NCBI GenBank assembly: GCA_002389055.1
Contig: DGNT01000195.1
Coordinates: 276-5,863, forward strand
Reading direction: 5' to 3'
From: Alcanivorax sp. UBA4485
Lineage (GTDB): Bacteria > Pseudomonadota > Gammaproteobacteria > Pseudomonadales > Alcanivoracaceae
Length of the DNA: 5,588 nt
Under the pieces are notes generated by a model. It searched no databases and was not told the origin of the DNA. It saw only the letters and a program-made list of their open reading frames with translations. Positions 1-5,588 of the stretch are shown here, in pieces (positions within the stretch are counted from its first letter, which is position 1; the number at the start of each line of letters is the position of its first letter). A program made the translations under genes and the position numbers.

Positions 1-80
1 GCGGTGCAATGGTGGTGCCTTCCGGGCCCACCCGATCCCGGTGCGGGCTTTCTGGAGGGAAAAGCCTCTGGAATCCTGCC

Positions 81-123
81 GGGTGGCTAAAGCCACCCTT
101 TCGCGGGCGAGGCCCGCTCCCAC
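81..123 (-). repeat. REP-like palindromic element
   Basis: Two hairpins stand back to back. The first pairs GGGTGGC (81-87) with GCCACCC (92-98) around a TAAA loop. The second pairs GCGGGC (103-108) with GCCCGC (112-117) around GAG. Read on the minus strand, the element opens with GTGG (123-120) and continues GAGCGGGC, which is the usual form of Pseudomonas-type REP sequences: a conserved GTGG-like head, then a short GC hairpin. Such repeats are normally intergenic, are multiplied by REP-associated tyrosine transposases, and can stabilise or end transcripts. The first hairpin is followed by TTT (99-101), so it may also act as a terminator for a gene to the left. Only one copy lies in the window, so repetitiveness is inferred from resemblance. 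Confidence 0.65.
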
Positions 124-163
124 AAACACAACCTTCATCGAAAGATTCGGCGTAAGCGATAAC

Positions 164-187
164 CCGGGGCCTGGGAAGCCACCCCGG
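164..187. repeat. Inverted repeat upstream of the htpG promoter
   Basis: CCGGGG (164-169) and CCCCGG (182-187) are perfect 6-base arms around a 12-base centre. An alternative inner pairing is GGC (168-170) with GCC (178-180). It ends 32 bases before the -35 element at 220, so it could be an upstream binding site, but no known operator is recognised; it is not the CIRCE element bound by HrcA. It could equally be chance in GC-rich DNA. Confidence 0.3.
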
Positions 188-219
188 AGCGTGTCTGGAG
201 AGACTAACGCGCGTTGAAC

Positions 220-248
220 CTTGAAAAAGTCCGTTCGGGTGCCTATCT
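220..248 (+). promoter_or_regulatory. Predicted sigma-32 heat-shock promoter of htpG
   Basis: CTTGAAA at 220-226 is an exact match to the -35 element recognised by the heat-shock sigma factor RpoH. GCCTATCT at 241-248 agrees with the RpoH -10 consensus CCCCATNT at five of its seven defined positions. The spacer is 14 bases, which is normal for this class. Transcription would begin near 254-256, giving a leader of roughly 57 bases. The same DNA read as a sigma-70 promoter (TTGAAA, 17 bases, TATCTA) has a poor -10, so heat-shock control is the better reading. htpG is a classic RpoH target in Escherichia coli, which supports the call. Confidence 0.75.
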
Positions 249-253
249 AGAAG

Positions 254-278
254 ACGGCGGTGCCGGGGAGGGCGCCGT
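254..278 (+). other. Possible 5' leader hairpin of htpG mRNA
   Basis: ACGGCG (254-259) can pair with CGCCGT (273-278) around a 13-base loop, right at the predicted 5' end of the transcript. It ends more than 20 bases before the ribosome binding site and does not cover it, so it may protect the 5' end but does not look like an RNA thermometer. Support is the pairing alone. Confidence 0.3.
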
Positions 279-311
279 GGTGTTCAGTGATTATCCGGCG
301 GAGAAGAATCT

Positions 312-2192
312 ATGAGTCAAGACCGCGAAACTCGTGGTTTCCAGGCGGAAGTGTCCCGCCTTCTGCACCTGATGGTGCATTCGTTGTACAGCAACCGTGA
401 GATCTTTCTGCGTGAGCTGATATCCAACGCCTCCGACGCCTGCGACAAGCTGCGCTTCCGGGCGCTCGACGACGCCGAGCTGCTGGAAAGCGACCCGGAG
501 CCCTGGATCCGGCTGTCCGTGGACAAGGACGAGGGCACCCTCACCATCGCCGACAACGGCATCGGTATGAACCGGGAAGAGGTGGTCGACAACCTGGGCA
601 CCATCGCCCGCTCCGGCACCGAGAAATTTCTCGCCAGCATGACCGGCGACCGCCGCAAGGATGCCCAGCTGATCGGCCAGTTCGGCGTCGGCTTCTATTC
701 CGCCTTTATCGTCGCCGGTCGTGTGGAGGTGTTCAGCCGTCGTGCCGGGGACCCGGCCGACCAGGGCGTGCGCTGGGAAAGCGACGGCGAGGGCGAGTTC
801 ACCGTGGAAACCATCGAGCGCGCCCAGCGTGGCACCGCGGTGGTCCTGCACCTGCGCGATGACGCTAAGGAATTCCTGGACGACCAGAAAGTGCGCGCCA
901 CCGTGCAGCAGTATTCGGATCATGTGGCGTTCCCGATCCTGATGCCGACCCCGGCGGAGACCGGCGGCGAGGGCGAAGACAGCACCAGCGAATGGCAAAC
1001 CATCAATTCCGCCACCGCGCTCTGGCAGCGCCCCCGCCAGGAAATCAGCGATGAGGAATATCAGAACTTCTATCGCCACCTGAGCCACGATTTCCAGGAC
1101 GCCCTGACCTGGAGTCACAACAAGGTGGAAGGCGCGCTGGAATACACCAGCCTGCTCTATGTGCCCGCCCGCGCGCCGTTCGATCTCTATCATCGTGAAG
1201 CGAGTCGCGGCCTGAAGCTGTACGTTCAGCGCGTTTTCATCATGGACGACGCGGAGCAGTTTCTGCCGTTGTACCTGCGCTTCGTGAAAGGGGTGATCGA
1301 CGCGCCCAACCTGCCGCTCAACGTCAGCCGCGAGCTGCTGCAGGATTACGGCCCGGTGCGCAAAATCCGCGCCGCGCTCACTAAACGGGTGCTGCAAATG
1401 CTCAAGAAACTGGGCAATGACGAGGAAAAATACGCCACCTTCTGGTCGCAGTTCGGCGAAGTGCTCAAAGAGGGCGTCGGCGAGGACCCGGACAACCGGG
1501 AATCGATCGCCGCCTTGCTGCGCTTCCCCTCCACCGAGGACGTTCGCCCTGGTGCCGTGGGTCTCGACCAGTATTTGGAGCGCGCCGGCGAAGAGCAGGG
1601 CAAGATCTATTACCTGCTTGCCGACAACCTGAACGCGGCGCGCAACAGCCCGCACCTGGAAGTGTTCCGCAAGAAAGGCATCGAGGTGCTGTTGCTCACC
1701 GAGCGGGTGGACGAATGGATGGCCGGCTACCTGGGTGAGTACAAAGGGTGCAAACTGGTCAACGCGGCCCGCGGTCAGTTGGACATGGACCAGGAAGATC
1801 AGGAACGCGCCGACCAGGACAAACAGGCGCCGCTGATCGGTCGCCTCGGCGACAGCCTGGGTGAACAGGTGGCCGAGGTGCGGCCCACCAGCCGCCTGGT
1901 GGACTCGCCGGCCTGTCTGGTGCTGGCCGAGGACGAGCTGGGCCCGCAGATGCGCATGATGCTGGAAGCGGCCGGCCAGCCGGTGCCGGACAGCAAGCCG
2001 ACGCTGGAGGTGAATCTGGCGCACCCGCTGCTGCAGCGACTGGAAGGGATCGAGGACAACGATACCTTCACGGAACTGGCCGAGCTGCTGCTCGATCAGG
2101 CGCTGCTCGCCGAAGGTCAGCTGCCCTCGGATCCGGCGGCCACCGCGCGGCGCCTGAACCGGCTGCTCCAAGAGCGCGCCGGCCAGTCGTGA
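312..2192 (+). CDS. htpG: Molecular chaperone HtpG (HSP90 family)
   Basis: This is the cytosolic ATP-dependent chaperone that remodels client proteins together with the DnaK system. The 626-residue product is complete (E. coli HtpG is 624). The N-terminal GHKL ATPase domain (about 1-220) has the helix with the catalytic Glu35 and Asn39 (FLRELISNASDACDKLRF), the nucleotide-binding DNGIGM (Asp81) and the glycine-rich lid segment QFGVGFYSAF (123-132). The middle domain carries NVSRELLQ, whose Arg340 should contact the ATP gamma-phosphate, and the conserved HLEVFRKKGIEVLLLTERVDEW block (448-469; only the motif core is quoted). The C-terminal dimerisation domain follows, with no eukaryotic MEEVD tail, as expected in bacteria. 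The start at 312 is set by GGAG at 300-303, eight bases upstream, and by alignment with the family N terminus. A heat-shock promoter lies just upstream. No frameshift or missing key residue is seen. Confidence 0.98.
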   Translation: MSQDRETRGFQAEVSRLLHLMVHSLYSNREIFLRELISNASDACDKLRFRALDDAELLESDPEPWIRLSVDKDEGTLTIADNGIGMNREEVVDNLGTIARSGTEKFLASMTGDRRKDAQLIGQFGVGFYSAFIVAGRVEVFSRRAGDPADQGVRWESDGEGEFTVETIERAQRGTAVVLHLRDDAKEFLDDQKVRATVQQYSDHVAFPILMPTPAETGGEGEDSTSEWQTINSATALWQRPRQEISDEEYQNFYRHLSHDFQDALTWSHNKVEGALEYTSLLYVPARAPFDLYHREASRGLKLYVQRVFIMDDAEQFLPLYLRFVKGVIDAPNLPLNVSRELLQDYGPVRKIRAALTKRVLQMLKKLGNDEEKYATFWSQFGEVLKEGVGEDPDNRESIAALLRFPSTEDVRPGAVGLDQYLERAGEEQGKIYYLLADNLNAARNSPHLEVFRKKGIEVLLLTERVDEWMAGYLGEYKGCKLVNAARGQLDMDQEDQERADQDKQAPLIGRLGDSLGEQVAEVRPTSRLVDSPACLVLAEDELGPQMRMMLEAAGQPVPDSKPTLEVNLAHPLLQRLEGIEDNDTFTELAELLLDQALLAEGQLPSDPAATARRLNRLLQERAGQS

Positions 2193-2199
2193 GTGACGC

Positions 2200-2221
2200 G
2201 GCCAGGCTGCATTGCCTGGCC
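2200..2221 (+). terminator. Perfect hairpin after htpG (possible weak terminator)
   Basis: GGCCAGGC (2200-2207) and GCCTGGCC (2214-2221) form a perfect 8-base-pair stem with a TGCATT loop, starting 7 bases after the htpG stop codon. The sequence after it (TGTTGG) lacks a real T tract, so intrinsic termination would be inefficient. It may instead protect the htpG mRNA 3' end, and its right arm overlaps the -35 region of the gpsA promoter. The hairpin is certain as sequence; its function is inferred. Confidence 0.5.
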
Positions 2222-2240
2222 TGTTGGAGGCGCTTATGAT
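2212..2240 (+). promoter_or_regulatory. Predicted sigma-70 promoter of gpsA-sixA
   Basis: TTGCCT (2212-2217) and TATGAT (2235-2240) are separated by the ideal 17 bases. The -10 box differs from TATAAT at one position, and the -35 box matches TTGACA at four of six. Transcription would start near 2247, leaving a leader of about 36 bases before the gpsA ATG. This is one of the few AT-rich stretches in the spacer. It also argues against an upstream gpsA start, because the in-frame GTG at 2193 would lie ahead of the transcript. Confidence 0.65.
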
Positions 2241-2282
2241 GCCCCCTTTGGTGACCCACCCGCCCGGAAAGAGGGGCTCTTG

Positions 2283-3314
2283 ATGGAGCAGCGCAAACAC
2301 ACCGCCGCGATTCTCGGCGGTGGCAGTTTCGGCACCGCCACGGCCAGCATCCTGGCCGAGAATGGCCACCGCACCCGCCTTTGGGTGCGCGACCCGGAAA
2401 CCGCCGCCGCGATTAACGAGGACGGGGAAAACCCTCGCTATCTGCCCGGCCAGACTCTGCCCGAGGGGGTGCACGCCACCGAGCATCTCGACGAGGTGCT
2501 CGACGGCGCCGATCTGATCTTCGTCGCGGTGCCCTCCAGCGCCTTCGTCGAGGTGCTGCGCCAGGCCCGTCCGATGGTCAAGGACGGGACCCTGGTGGTG
2601 AGCTGCACCAAGGGCATCCACGAAGACGGCTTCCTGTTGATGAGCCAGCTGCTCAAGCGCGAGTGGGATCACACCCGCATCGGCGTGCTCAGCGGCCCCA
2701 ACCTGGCGCGGGAGATCGTCGAGCGGAAGTTCACCGGCTCGGTGATCGCCAGCCCCGACGAAGCCCTGTGCCAGACCATTCAACAGGCGCTCAGCTGTGA
2801 GTATTTCCGGGTTTACGACAACCCGGATATTTACGGCGTGGAGCTGGGCGGCGCGCTCAAGAACATCTACGCGGTGGCCTCCGGCATGGCCGCCGCCATC
2901 GACATCGGCGAGAACAGCCGCAGTTTCATGCTCACCCGGGCGTTGGCGGAAATGAGCCGCTTCGCGGTGGAACTGGGCGCCAACCCGCTCACCTTCCTGG
3001 GGCTGTCCGGCGTCGGTGACCTGATTGCCACCTGTTCCTCGTCCCTGTCGCGCAATTACCGGCTCGGCTACCAGCTCGGCCAGGGCCAGGAACTGCAGCA
3101 AGCGCTCGACACCTTGGGGCAGACCGCCGAGGGCCTTAACACCATTCGTCTGGTGGCCACCCACGCGGAAAAGCTCAACGTGTACATGCCGCTGGCCACC
3201 GCCCTGTACGAGATTATCTATCAGGGCAAGCCGCTGGAAACGATGATCGCGCGGCTGATGGGCGGCGAGCACAAGCACGACGTGGAGTTCAGTTTCCACG
3301 GGGGGGCGGCTTGA
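2283..3314 (+). CDS. gpsA: Glycerol-3-phosphate dehydrogenase [NAD(P)+]
   Basis: The cytosolic enzyme reduces dihydroxyacetone phosphate to sn-glycerol 3-phosphate, the backbone precursor of phospholipids. The 343-residue product has an N-terminal Rossmann fold with GGGSFGTA (12-19, a GxGxxG nucleotide-binding loop), then VAVPSSA (81-87), SCTKGI (107-112, Lys110) and SGPNLARE (137-144). The C-terminal helical domain begins with ELGGALKN (187-194), whose Lys193 is the expected catalytic lysine, and continues with GLSGVGDL (240-247, Asp246), SRNYRLG (256-262) and TAEG (281-284). An in-frame GTG at 2193 would add 30 residues. I reject it because those residues resemble nothing in the family, they lie across the predicted promoter, and GAGG at 2271-2274 sits eight bases before the ATG at 2283. 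The stop overlaps the start of sixA by four bases, so the two are probably translationally coupled. A run of seven G (3300-3306) falls just before the stop. Confidence 0.97.
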   Translation: MEQRKHTAAILGGGSFGTATASILAENGHRTRLWVRDPETAAAINEDGENPRYLPGQTLPEGVHATEHLDEVLDGADLIFVAVPSSAFVEVLRQARPMVKDGTLVVSCTKGIHEDGFLLMSQLLKREWDHTRIGVLSGPNLAREIVERKFTGSVIASPDEALCQTIQQALSCEYFRVYDNPDIYGVELGGALKNIYAVASGMAAAIDIGENSRSFMLTRALAEMSRFAVELGANPLTFLGLSGVGDLIATCSSSLSRNYRLGYQLGQGQELQQALDTLGQTAEGLNTIRLVATHAEKLNVYMPLATALYEIIYQGKPLETMIARLMGGEHKHDVEFSFHGGAA

Positions 3315-3772
3315 GAGTCTATCTTTGCCGACACGGCGAAGCCGTGGCTCAGGCCCCCACCGACGCCGAGCGTCCGCTCACCGAACGCGGCCGCCTGGAA
3401 GTGATGGCCCTGTGGCAGAGATTGCGCGAGGAGGGCGTCACCGTGGACCGGCTGATCGCCAGCCCCTACCGGCGCGCCCAGCAAACCGCGCTGTGCATCG
3501 CCCGCGCTTACGGCGGCATGGACCAGCAGGCGTGCGGCTATCTGGTGCCGGAAGCGGCGCCGGAGCAGTTTCTCGATTGGCTGATCGAACAGCCGGAATG
3601 CGACAATCTGGTGCTGGTCAGCCACATGCCGCTGGTGGCACTGCTGAGCGCCCTGTGGGTGGGCGAGCCGCGCTCGCGGCCCGGCTTCCGGGTGGGCAGC
3701 GTGGCCGCGTTCGATGTCGATGTGGCCGCCGCCGGCGGCGCGCGGTTACTGTGGCTGCGCGCCCCCGAGTGA
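3311..3772 (+). CDS. sixA: Phosphohistidine phosphatase SixA
   Basis: SixA belongs to the histidine phosphatase (phosphoglycerate mutase-like) superfamily and removes phosphate from protein histidines. In E. coli it acts on the HPt domain of ArcB and on the nitrogen-PTS protein NPr. The 153-residue product (E. coli 161) begins MRVYLCRHGEA with the RHG motif, so His8 is the expected phosphate acceptor. RPLTERG (21-27), SPYRRAQQTA (51-60, Arg55) and SHMPLV (104-109, His105) complete the usual active-site set. It is short and lacks the extra helices of larger phosphatases in the superfamily, as SixA does. The start is a TTG that overlaps the gpsA stop as TTGA. No other start fits, since the RHG motif is only seven codons in and the frame upstream has no nearer start codon. 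A G-rich run upstream may serve as a poor ribosome binding site, consistent with coupling to gpsA. The partner histidine kinase is not in the window. Confidence 0.93.
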   Translation: MRVYLCRHGEAVAQAPTDAERPLTERGRLEVMALWQRLREEGVTVDRLIASPYRRAQQTALCIARAYGGMDQQACGYLVPEAAPEQFLDWLIEQPECDNLVLVSHMPLVALLSALWVGEPRSRPGFRVGSVAAFDVDVAAAGGARLLWLRAPE

Positions 3773-3800
3773 CCCGGCCGGCACGGCCGGGGTTCAGTCT
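3773..3800. terminator. Hairpin between convergent genes (probable terminator)
   Basis: CCCGGCCG (3773-3780) and CGGCCGGG (3784-3791) make a perfect 8-base-pair stem with a GCA loop, exactly filling the 21-base gap between the convergent stop codons of sixA and the membrane-protein gene. On the + strand it is followed by a moderately T-rich stretch (GTTCAGTCTTCCTCTTT), which would make it mainly a terminator for gpsA-sixA. On the minus strand no T tract follows, so termination in that direction is less certain. Confidence 0.6.
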
Positions 3801-4798
3801 TCCTCTTTCCAGTGCTGGACCGCCACCTGATCCTTCACGTGGTCGAGAATCTCCAGCAGCGTTTCCTTCACCATCTCATTGAGTTGCTCGCCGCCGCCGC
3901 TGGACGCCACCAGAAGGTTGTCCACCAGAGCGTCCAGCCGCTGCCGGTTGGCCGGCGCACTGATGTCCTCGACGATCTGCGCCACCAAAGCGGTGCCGCC
4001 GTCGCGCACGGTGTCGCCGAGCAGGGCGATGGCGCGTGGGCCGGCCACCGGAATCGCCGCCAGGCGCCGGCCCGCCGGGGTGCGCTGCACCGCCTCGTCG
4101 GTGACGTACACCAGGTACTCGGAAAGCTGGTCACGGTACTGGTCGTGGCTGCGGCGGGTGGCGTCGGCGACACGGCCGGCCAGATAGTCCACCAACTGCG
4201 CCCGCCGGGGCGCCAGCACATCCTGCTCGATACGGTGCATCATCGGGCCGCCGCTGCGGATCTCGCGCTGCGCGCCCTCCAGCACGTTGATCACCACCCG
4301 GTCGGAAATCTCTTCCATCAGAATGCGGTAATACTTGATCACCGTGGCGCCCACCGCGGTATCGCGGAAATCCAACACGCCCAGCTTTTGCAGCCGGTAC
4401 ATCAGGCTCACCACACGCAATATCCGCAGCCAGCGGAAGCTGCCCACCGGAATACAGCCGAGCAGGTCGTACCAGTGCACGAACGGATAGAAGAACCAGC
4501 GGTGGTAGGTGTGGCGGGCGATGGCCACCGCCCAGCGAATCACGAACTCGGTGAGATAGACACTGACGAACGCCAGATCGATTTCAAAGAAATTGGCGTG
4601 AATGGTATCGGTGTAGAAGCGATAGAAGTCCGGCGTATAGGTTTCCATCACCGACTGCACCGCCTCGACCCGGTAGATCCAGTCGAACAGGATCAGGCTC
4701 AGGTTGGCGATCACCAGCAGGATCATCCCCACATCGATCAGGAACCCGAGGCCCTCCAGGTTGGGCTTTAGCCGTTTGAGGTTGTAATGAACGCTCAT
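3794..4798 (-). CDS. Voltage-sensor-like membrane protein without a pore (ion-transport superfamily)
   Basis: The gene encodes 334 residues of unknown function. Residues 1-140 look like a four-helix voltage-sensor domain: S1 about 17-42, S2 about 71-94, S3 about 104-117, S4 about 120-139. Family hallmarks are visible. S2 has Tyr81-x-x-Glu84 followed by Arg88 (YLTEFVIRW), like the charge-transfer centre of voltage-gated channels. S3 has Asp111 in WYDLLGCIP. S4 carries Arg122, Arg125 and Arg128 at every third place, then Arg135 and Lys138. Positive residues before S1 and between S2 and S3 fit a cytoplasmic N terminus. The S5, pore loop and S6 of a channel are missing: residues 141-334 are mostly polar and helical, with only a mild hydrophobic stretch near 245-261, and probably form a cytoplasmic domain I do not recognise. 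It may be a sensor, a proton pathway, or simply an uncharacterised relative annotated as an ion transporter. The ATG overlaps the stop of xthA as ATGA with no good ribosome binding site, so translation is probably coupled. Confidence 0.8.
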   Translation of the reverse strand: MSVHYNLKRLKPNLEGLGFLIDVGMILLVIANLSLILFDWIYRVEAVQSVMETYTPDFYRFYTDTIHANFFEIDLAFVSVYLTEFVIRWAVAIARHTYHRWFFYPFVHWYDLLGCIPVGSFRWLRILRVVSLMYRLQKLGVLDFRDTAVGATVIKYYRILMEEISDRVVINVLEGAQREIRSGGPMMHRIEQDVLAPRRAQLVDYLAGRVADATRRSHDQYRDQLSEYLVYVTDEAVQRTPAGRRLAAIPVAGPRAIALLGDTVRDGGTALVAQIVEDISAPANRQRLDALVDNLLVASSGGGEQLNEMVKETLLEILDHVKDQVAVQHWKEED

Positions 4799-5588
4799 GA
4801 GGGCAGGTTATCGAACCGGCTCCACACCGGACAGTGATCCGAGGGGCGCTGCATGGCGCGCATTTCGTAGTCGACGCCGCAGTCGGTGAGGCGTTCCGCC
4901 AGGGGGCGGGTGGCCAGCACGGTATCAATGCGCAGGCCGCGGCGCGGGTCGCGCTCAAAACCTCGGGAGCGGTAATCAAACCAGGAAAACACATCGTCGG
5001 TGTCCGGGTACTGGCGGCGGAAGGTGTCTTCCAGGCCCCAGTCGATCAGCCTTTGCCACCAGTCCCGTTCCTCGGGCAGAAAGCTGGTCTTGCCCTCGCG
5101 CAGCCAGCGTTTGCGGTTGGCCTCGCCGATGCCGATGTCGCGGTCGGTGGATGAAATATTGAAATCGCCCATGATCGCCAGCTTCTCGTTGGCGTCATGG
5201 TGGTTCTCCAGGTAGTTCTGCAGATCCTGGTAGAACTTTTCCTTGGCGGGAAATTTCACCGGATGCTCGCGGTTCTCACCCTGCGGAAAATAGCCGTTGA
5301 GCACCGTCAGCGGCTGGCCGTCGGCGTCGCGCAGCCGGCCGATGATCATGCGGCGCTGGGCGTCCTCGCCGTCGGAGGGAAAGCCGTACTGCACCTCCTC
5401 CAGCGGTTCCCGGGTCAGCAGCGCCACCCCGTAGTGGCCTTTCTGGCCGTGATAATAGGGGTGATAGCCGAGATCGCGGACCGCCTGTTCTGGAAACTCA
5501 CTGTCCTGAACCTTGGTTTCCTGCAGGCCCACCAGGGTGGGTTTGTATTTGCCCAGCAGCTCTTCAAGCTGATGCAAGCGTGCGCGAA
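4795..5588 (-). CDS. xthA: Exodeoxyribonuclease III (partial, 5' end outside the window)
   Basis: The enzyme is a Mg-dependent 3'-5' exonuclease, AP endonuclease and 3'-phosphatase of base-excision repair, in the exonuclease-endonuclease-phosphatase superfamily. Reading inward from the window edge, the frame gives RARLHQLEELL, matching residue 12 onward of E. coli XthA (268 residues). About 11 N-terminal residues, including the catalytic Asn7, are therefore cut off. The TTG at 5577 is an internal leucine, not a start. Visible active-site elements are LQETKV (Glu34 in E. coli numbering), NGYFPQGE (Tyr109), MGDFNIS (Asp151 and Asn153), GLRID (Asp229) and SDHCPVW (His259). The highly conserved YHGQKGHYGVALLT and RKRWLR segments are present, and the spacing agrees with E. 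coli apart from small indels, such as two extra residues before GLRID. The stop overlaps the start of the downstream membrane-protein gene by four bases. Confidence 0.96.
   Translation of the reverse strand, partial: RARLHQLEELLGKYKPTLVGLQETKVQDSEFPEQAVRDLGYHPYYHGQKGHYGVALLTREPLEEVQYGFPSDGEDAQRRMIIGRLRDADGQPLTVLNGYFPQGENREHPVKFPAKEKFYQDLQNYLENHHDANEKLAIMGDFNISSTDRDIGIGEANRKRWLREGKTSFLPEERDWWQRLIDWGLEDTFRRQYPDTDDVFSWFDYRSRGFERDPRRGLRIDTVLATRPLAERLTDCGVDYEMRAMQRPSDHCPVWSRFDNLPS

Larger units (their letters stand above)
1..311. other. Non-coding spacer upstream of htpG
   Basis: No open frame here has a convincing start, ribosome binding site or recognisable protein. The left 80 bases could be the tail or 3' flank of a gene lying outside the window. 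An imperfect GC-rich hairpin (GCCC/ACC at 26-32 against GGT/GGGC at 40-48, with a two-base bulge) is followed by TTTCT and could be the weak terminator of such a gene. The rest holds the REP-like element, a dyad at 164-187, the htpG promoter and the htpG leader, each listed separately. Confidence 0.6.

Noticed and set aside
254..311. An RNA thermometer in the htpG leader
   Set aside because: The only notable stem (254-259 with 273-278) does not include the ribosome binding site at 300-303, and I find no complementary stretch in the predicted leader that would mask it.
2193..2282. A 30-residue N-terminal extension of gpsA from a GTG
   Set aside because: It starts directly after the htpG stop, crosses the hairpin and the predicted promoter, and does not resemble GpsA. 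The ATG at 2283 has a good ribosome binding site and gives the normal length.
291..3299. A 1002-codon open frame on the minus strand across htpG and gpsA
   Set aside because: It is aligned codon for codon with the two real genes, so its stops would be the sense codons TTA, CTA and TCA. These are rare in GC-rich genomes, and their absence from htpG and gpsA keeps the frame open. Its product is a low-complexity mix rich in His, Gln, Gly and Ala with no recognisable domain.
3325..3882. A 185-codon + strand frame overlapping sixA
   Set aside because: It overlaps sixA out of frame, has an Arg/Pro/Gly/Ala-rich composition, and would run across the intergenic hairpin into the convergent gene. SixA has all its active-site motifs in the other frame.
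3812..4771. A 319-codon open frame on the + strand opposite the membrane-protein gene
   Set aside because: It has the same mirror alignment as the antisense frame over htpG and gpsA. The minus-strand protein has membrane helices and voltage-sensor motifs; the + product is His- and Gln-rich with no family resemblance.
5575..5577. TTG as the start codon of the exonuclease III gene
   Set aside because: The frame continues upstream as RAR, matching residues 12-14 of E. coli XthA, so the TTG encodes an internal leucine and the gene simply runs off the window.

Overview
The window is GC-rich and gene-dense and reads as a chromosomal segment of a gammaproteobacterium. HtpG, GpsA, SixA and exonuclease III all resemble their enteric and pseudomonad counterparts. 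The upstream spacer carries a REP-like palindrome of the type common in Pseudomonas genomes. A marine oceanospirillalean or Alcanivorax-like host is my guess from overall sequence character; it is inference, not demonstrated.

Layout. Positions 1-311 hold no supportable gene. This spacer contains a REP-like element (81-123), two further dyads, a well-formed candidate sigma-32 (heat-shock) promoter at 220-248 and a short leader before htpG. On the + strand follow htpG (312-2192, the HSP90-family chaperone), a 90-base spacer with a perfect 8-bp hairpin overlapping a good sigma-70-type promoter, gpsA (2283-3314, glycerol-3-phosphate dehydrogenase), and sixA (3311-3772, a phosphohistidine phosphatase). 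sixA starts at a TTG that overlaps the gpsA stop as TTGA. A GC-rich hairpin fills the 21-base gap to a convergent minus-strand pair: an exonuclease III gene (xthA, 5' end cut off by the window edge) followed, with a 4-base ATGA overlap, by a 334-residue membrane protein that looks like an isolated voltage-sensor domain with a long soluble tail.

How the genes relate. htpG probably has its own heat-shock control. gpsA and sixA form a translationally coupled pair with their own promoter, joining phospholipid-precursor synthesis to a signalling phosphatase. xthA and the voltage-sensor-like gene are also coupled, joining DNA repair to an uncharacterised membrane protein. No defence island, mobile gene, CRISPR or tRNA is visible. 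Four of the five genes are well-known housekeeping genes; the real unknown is the poreless voltage-sensor-like protein.
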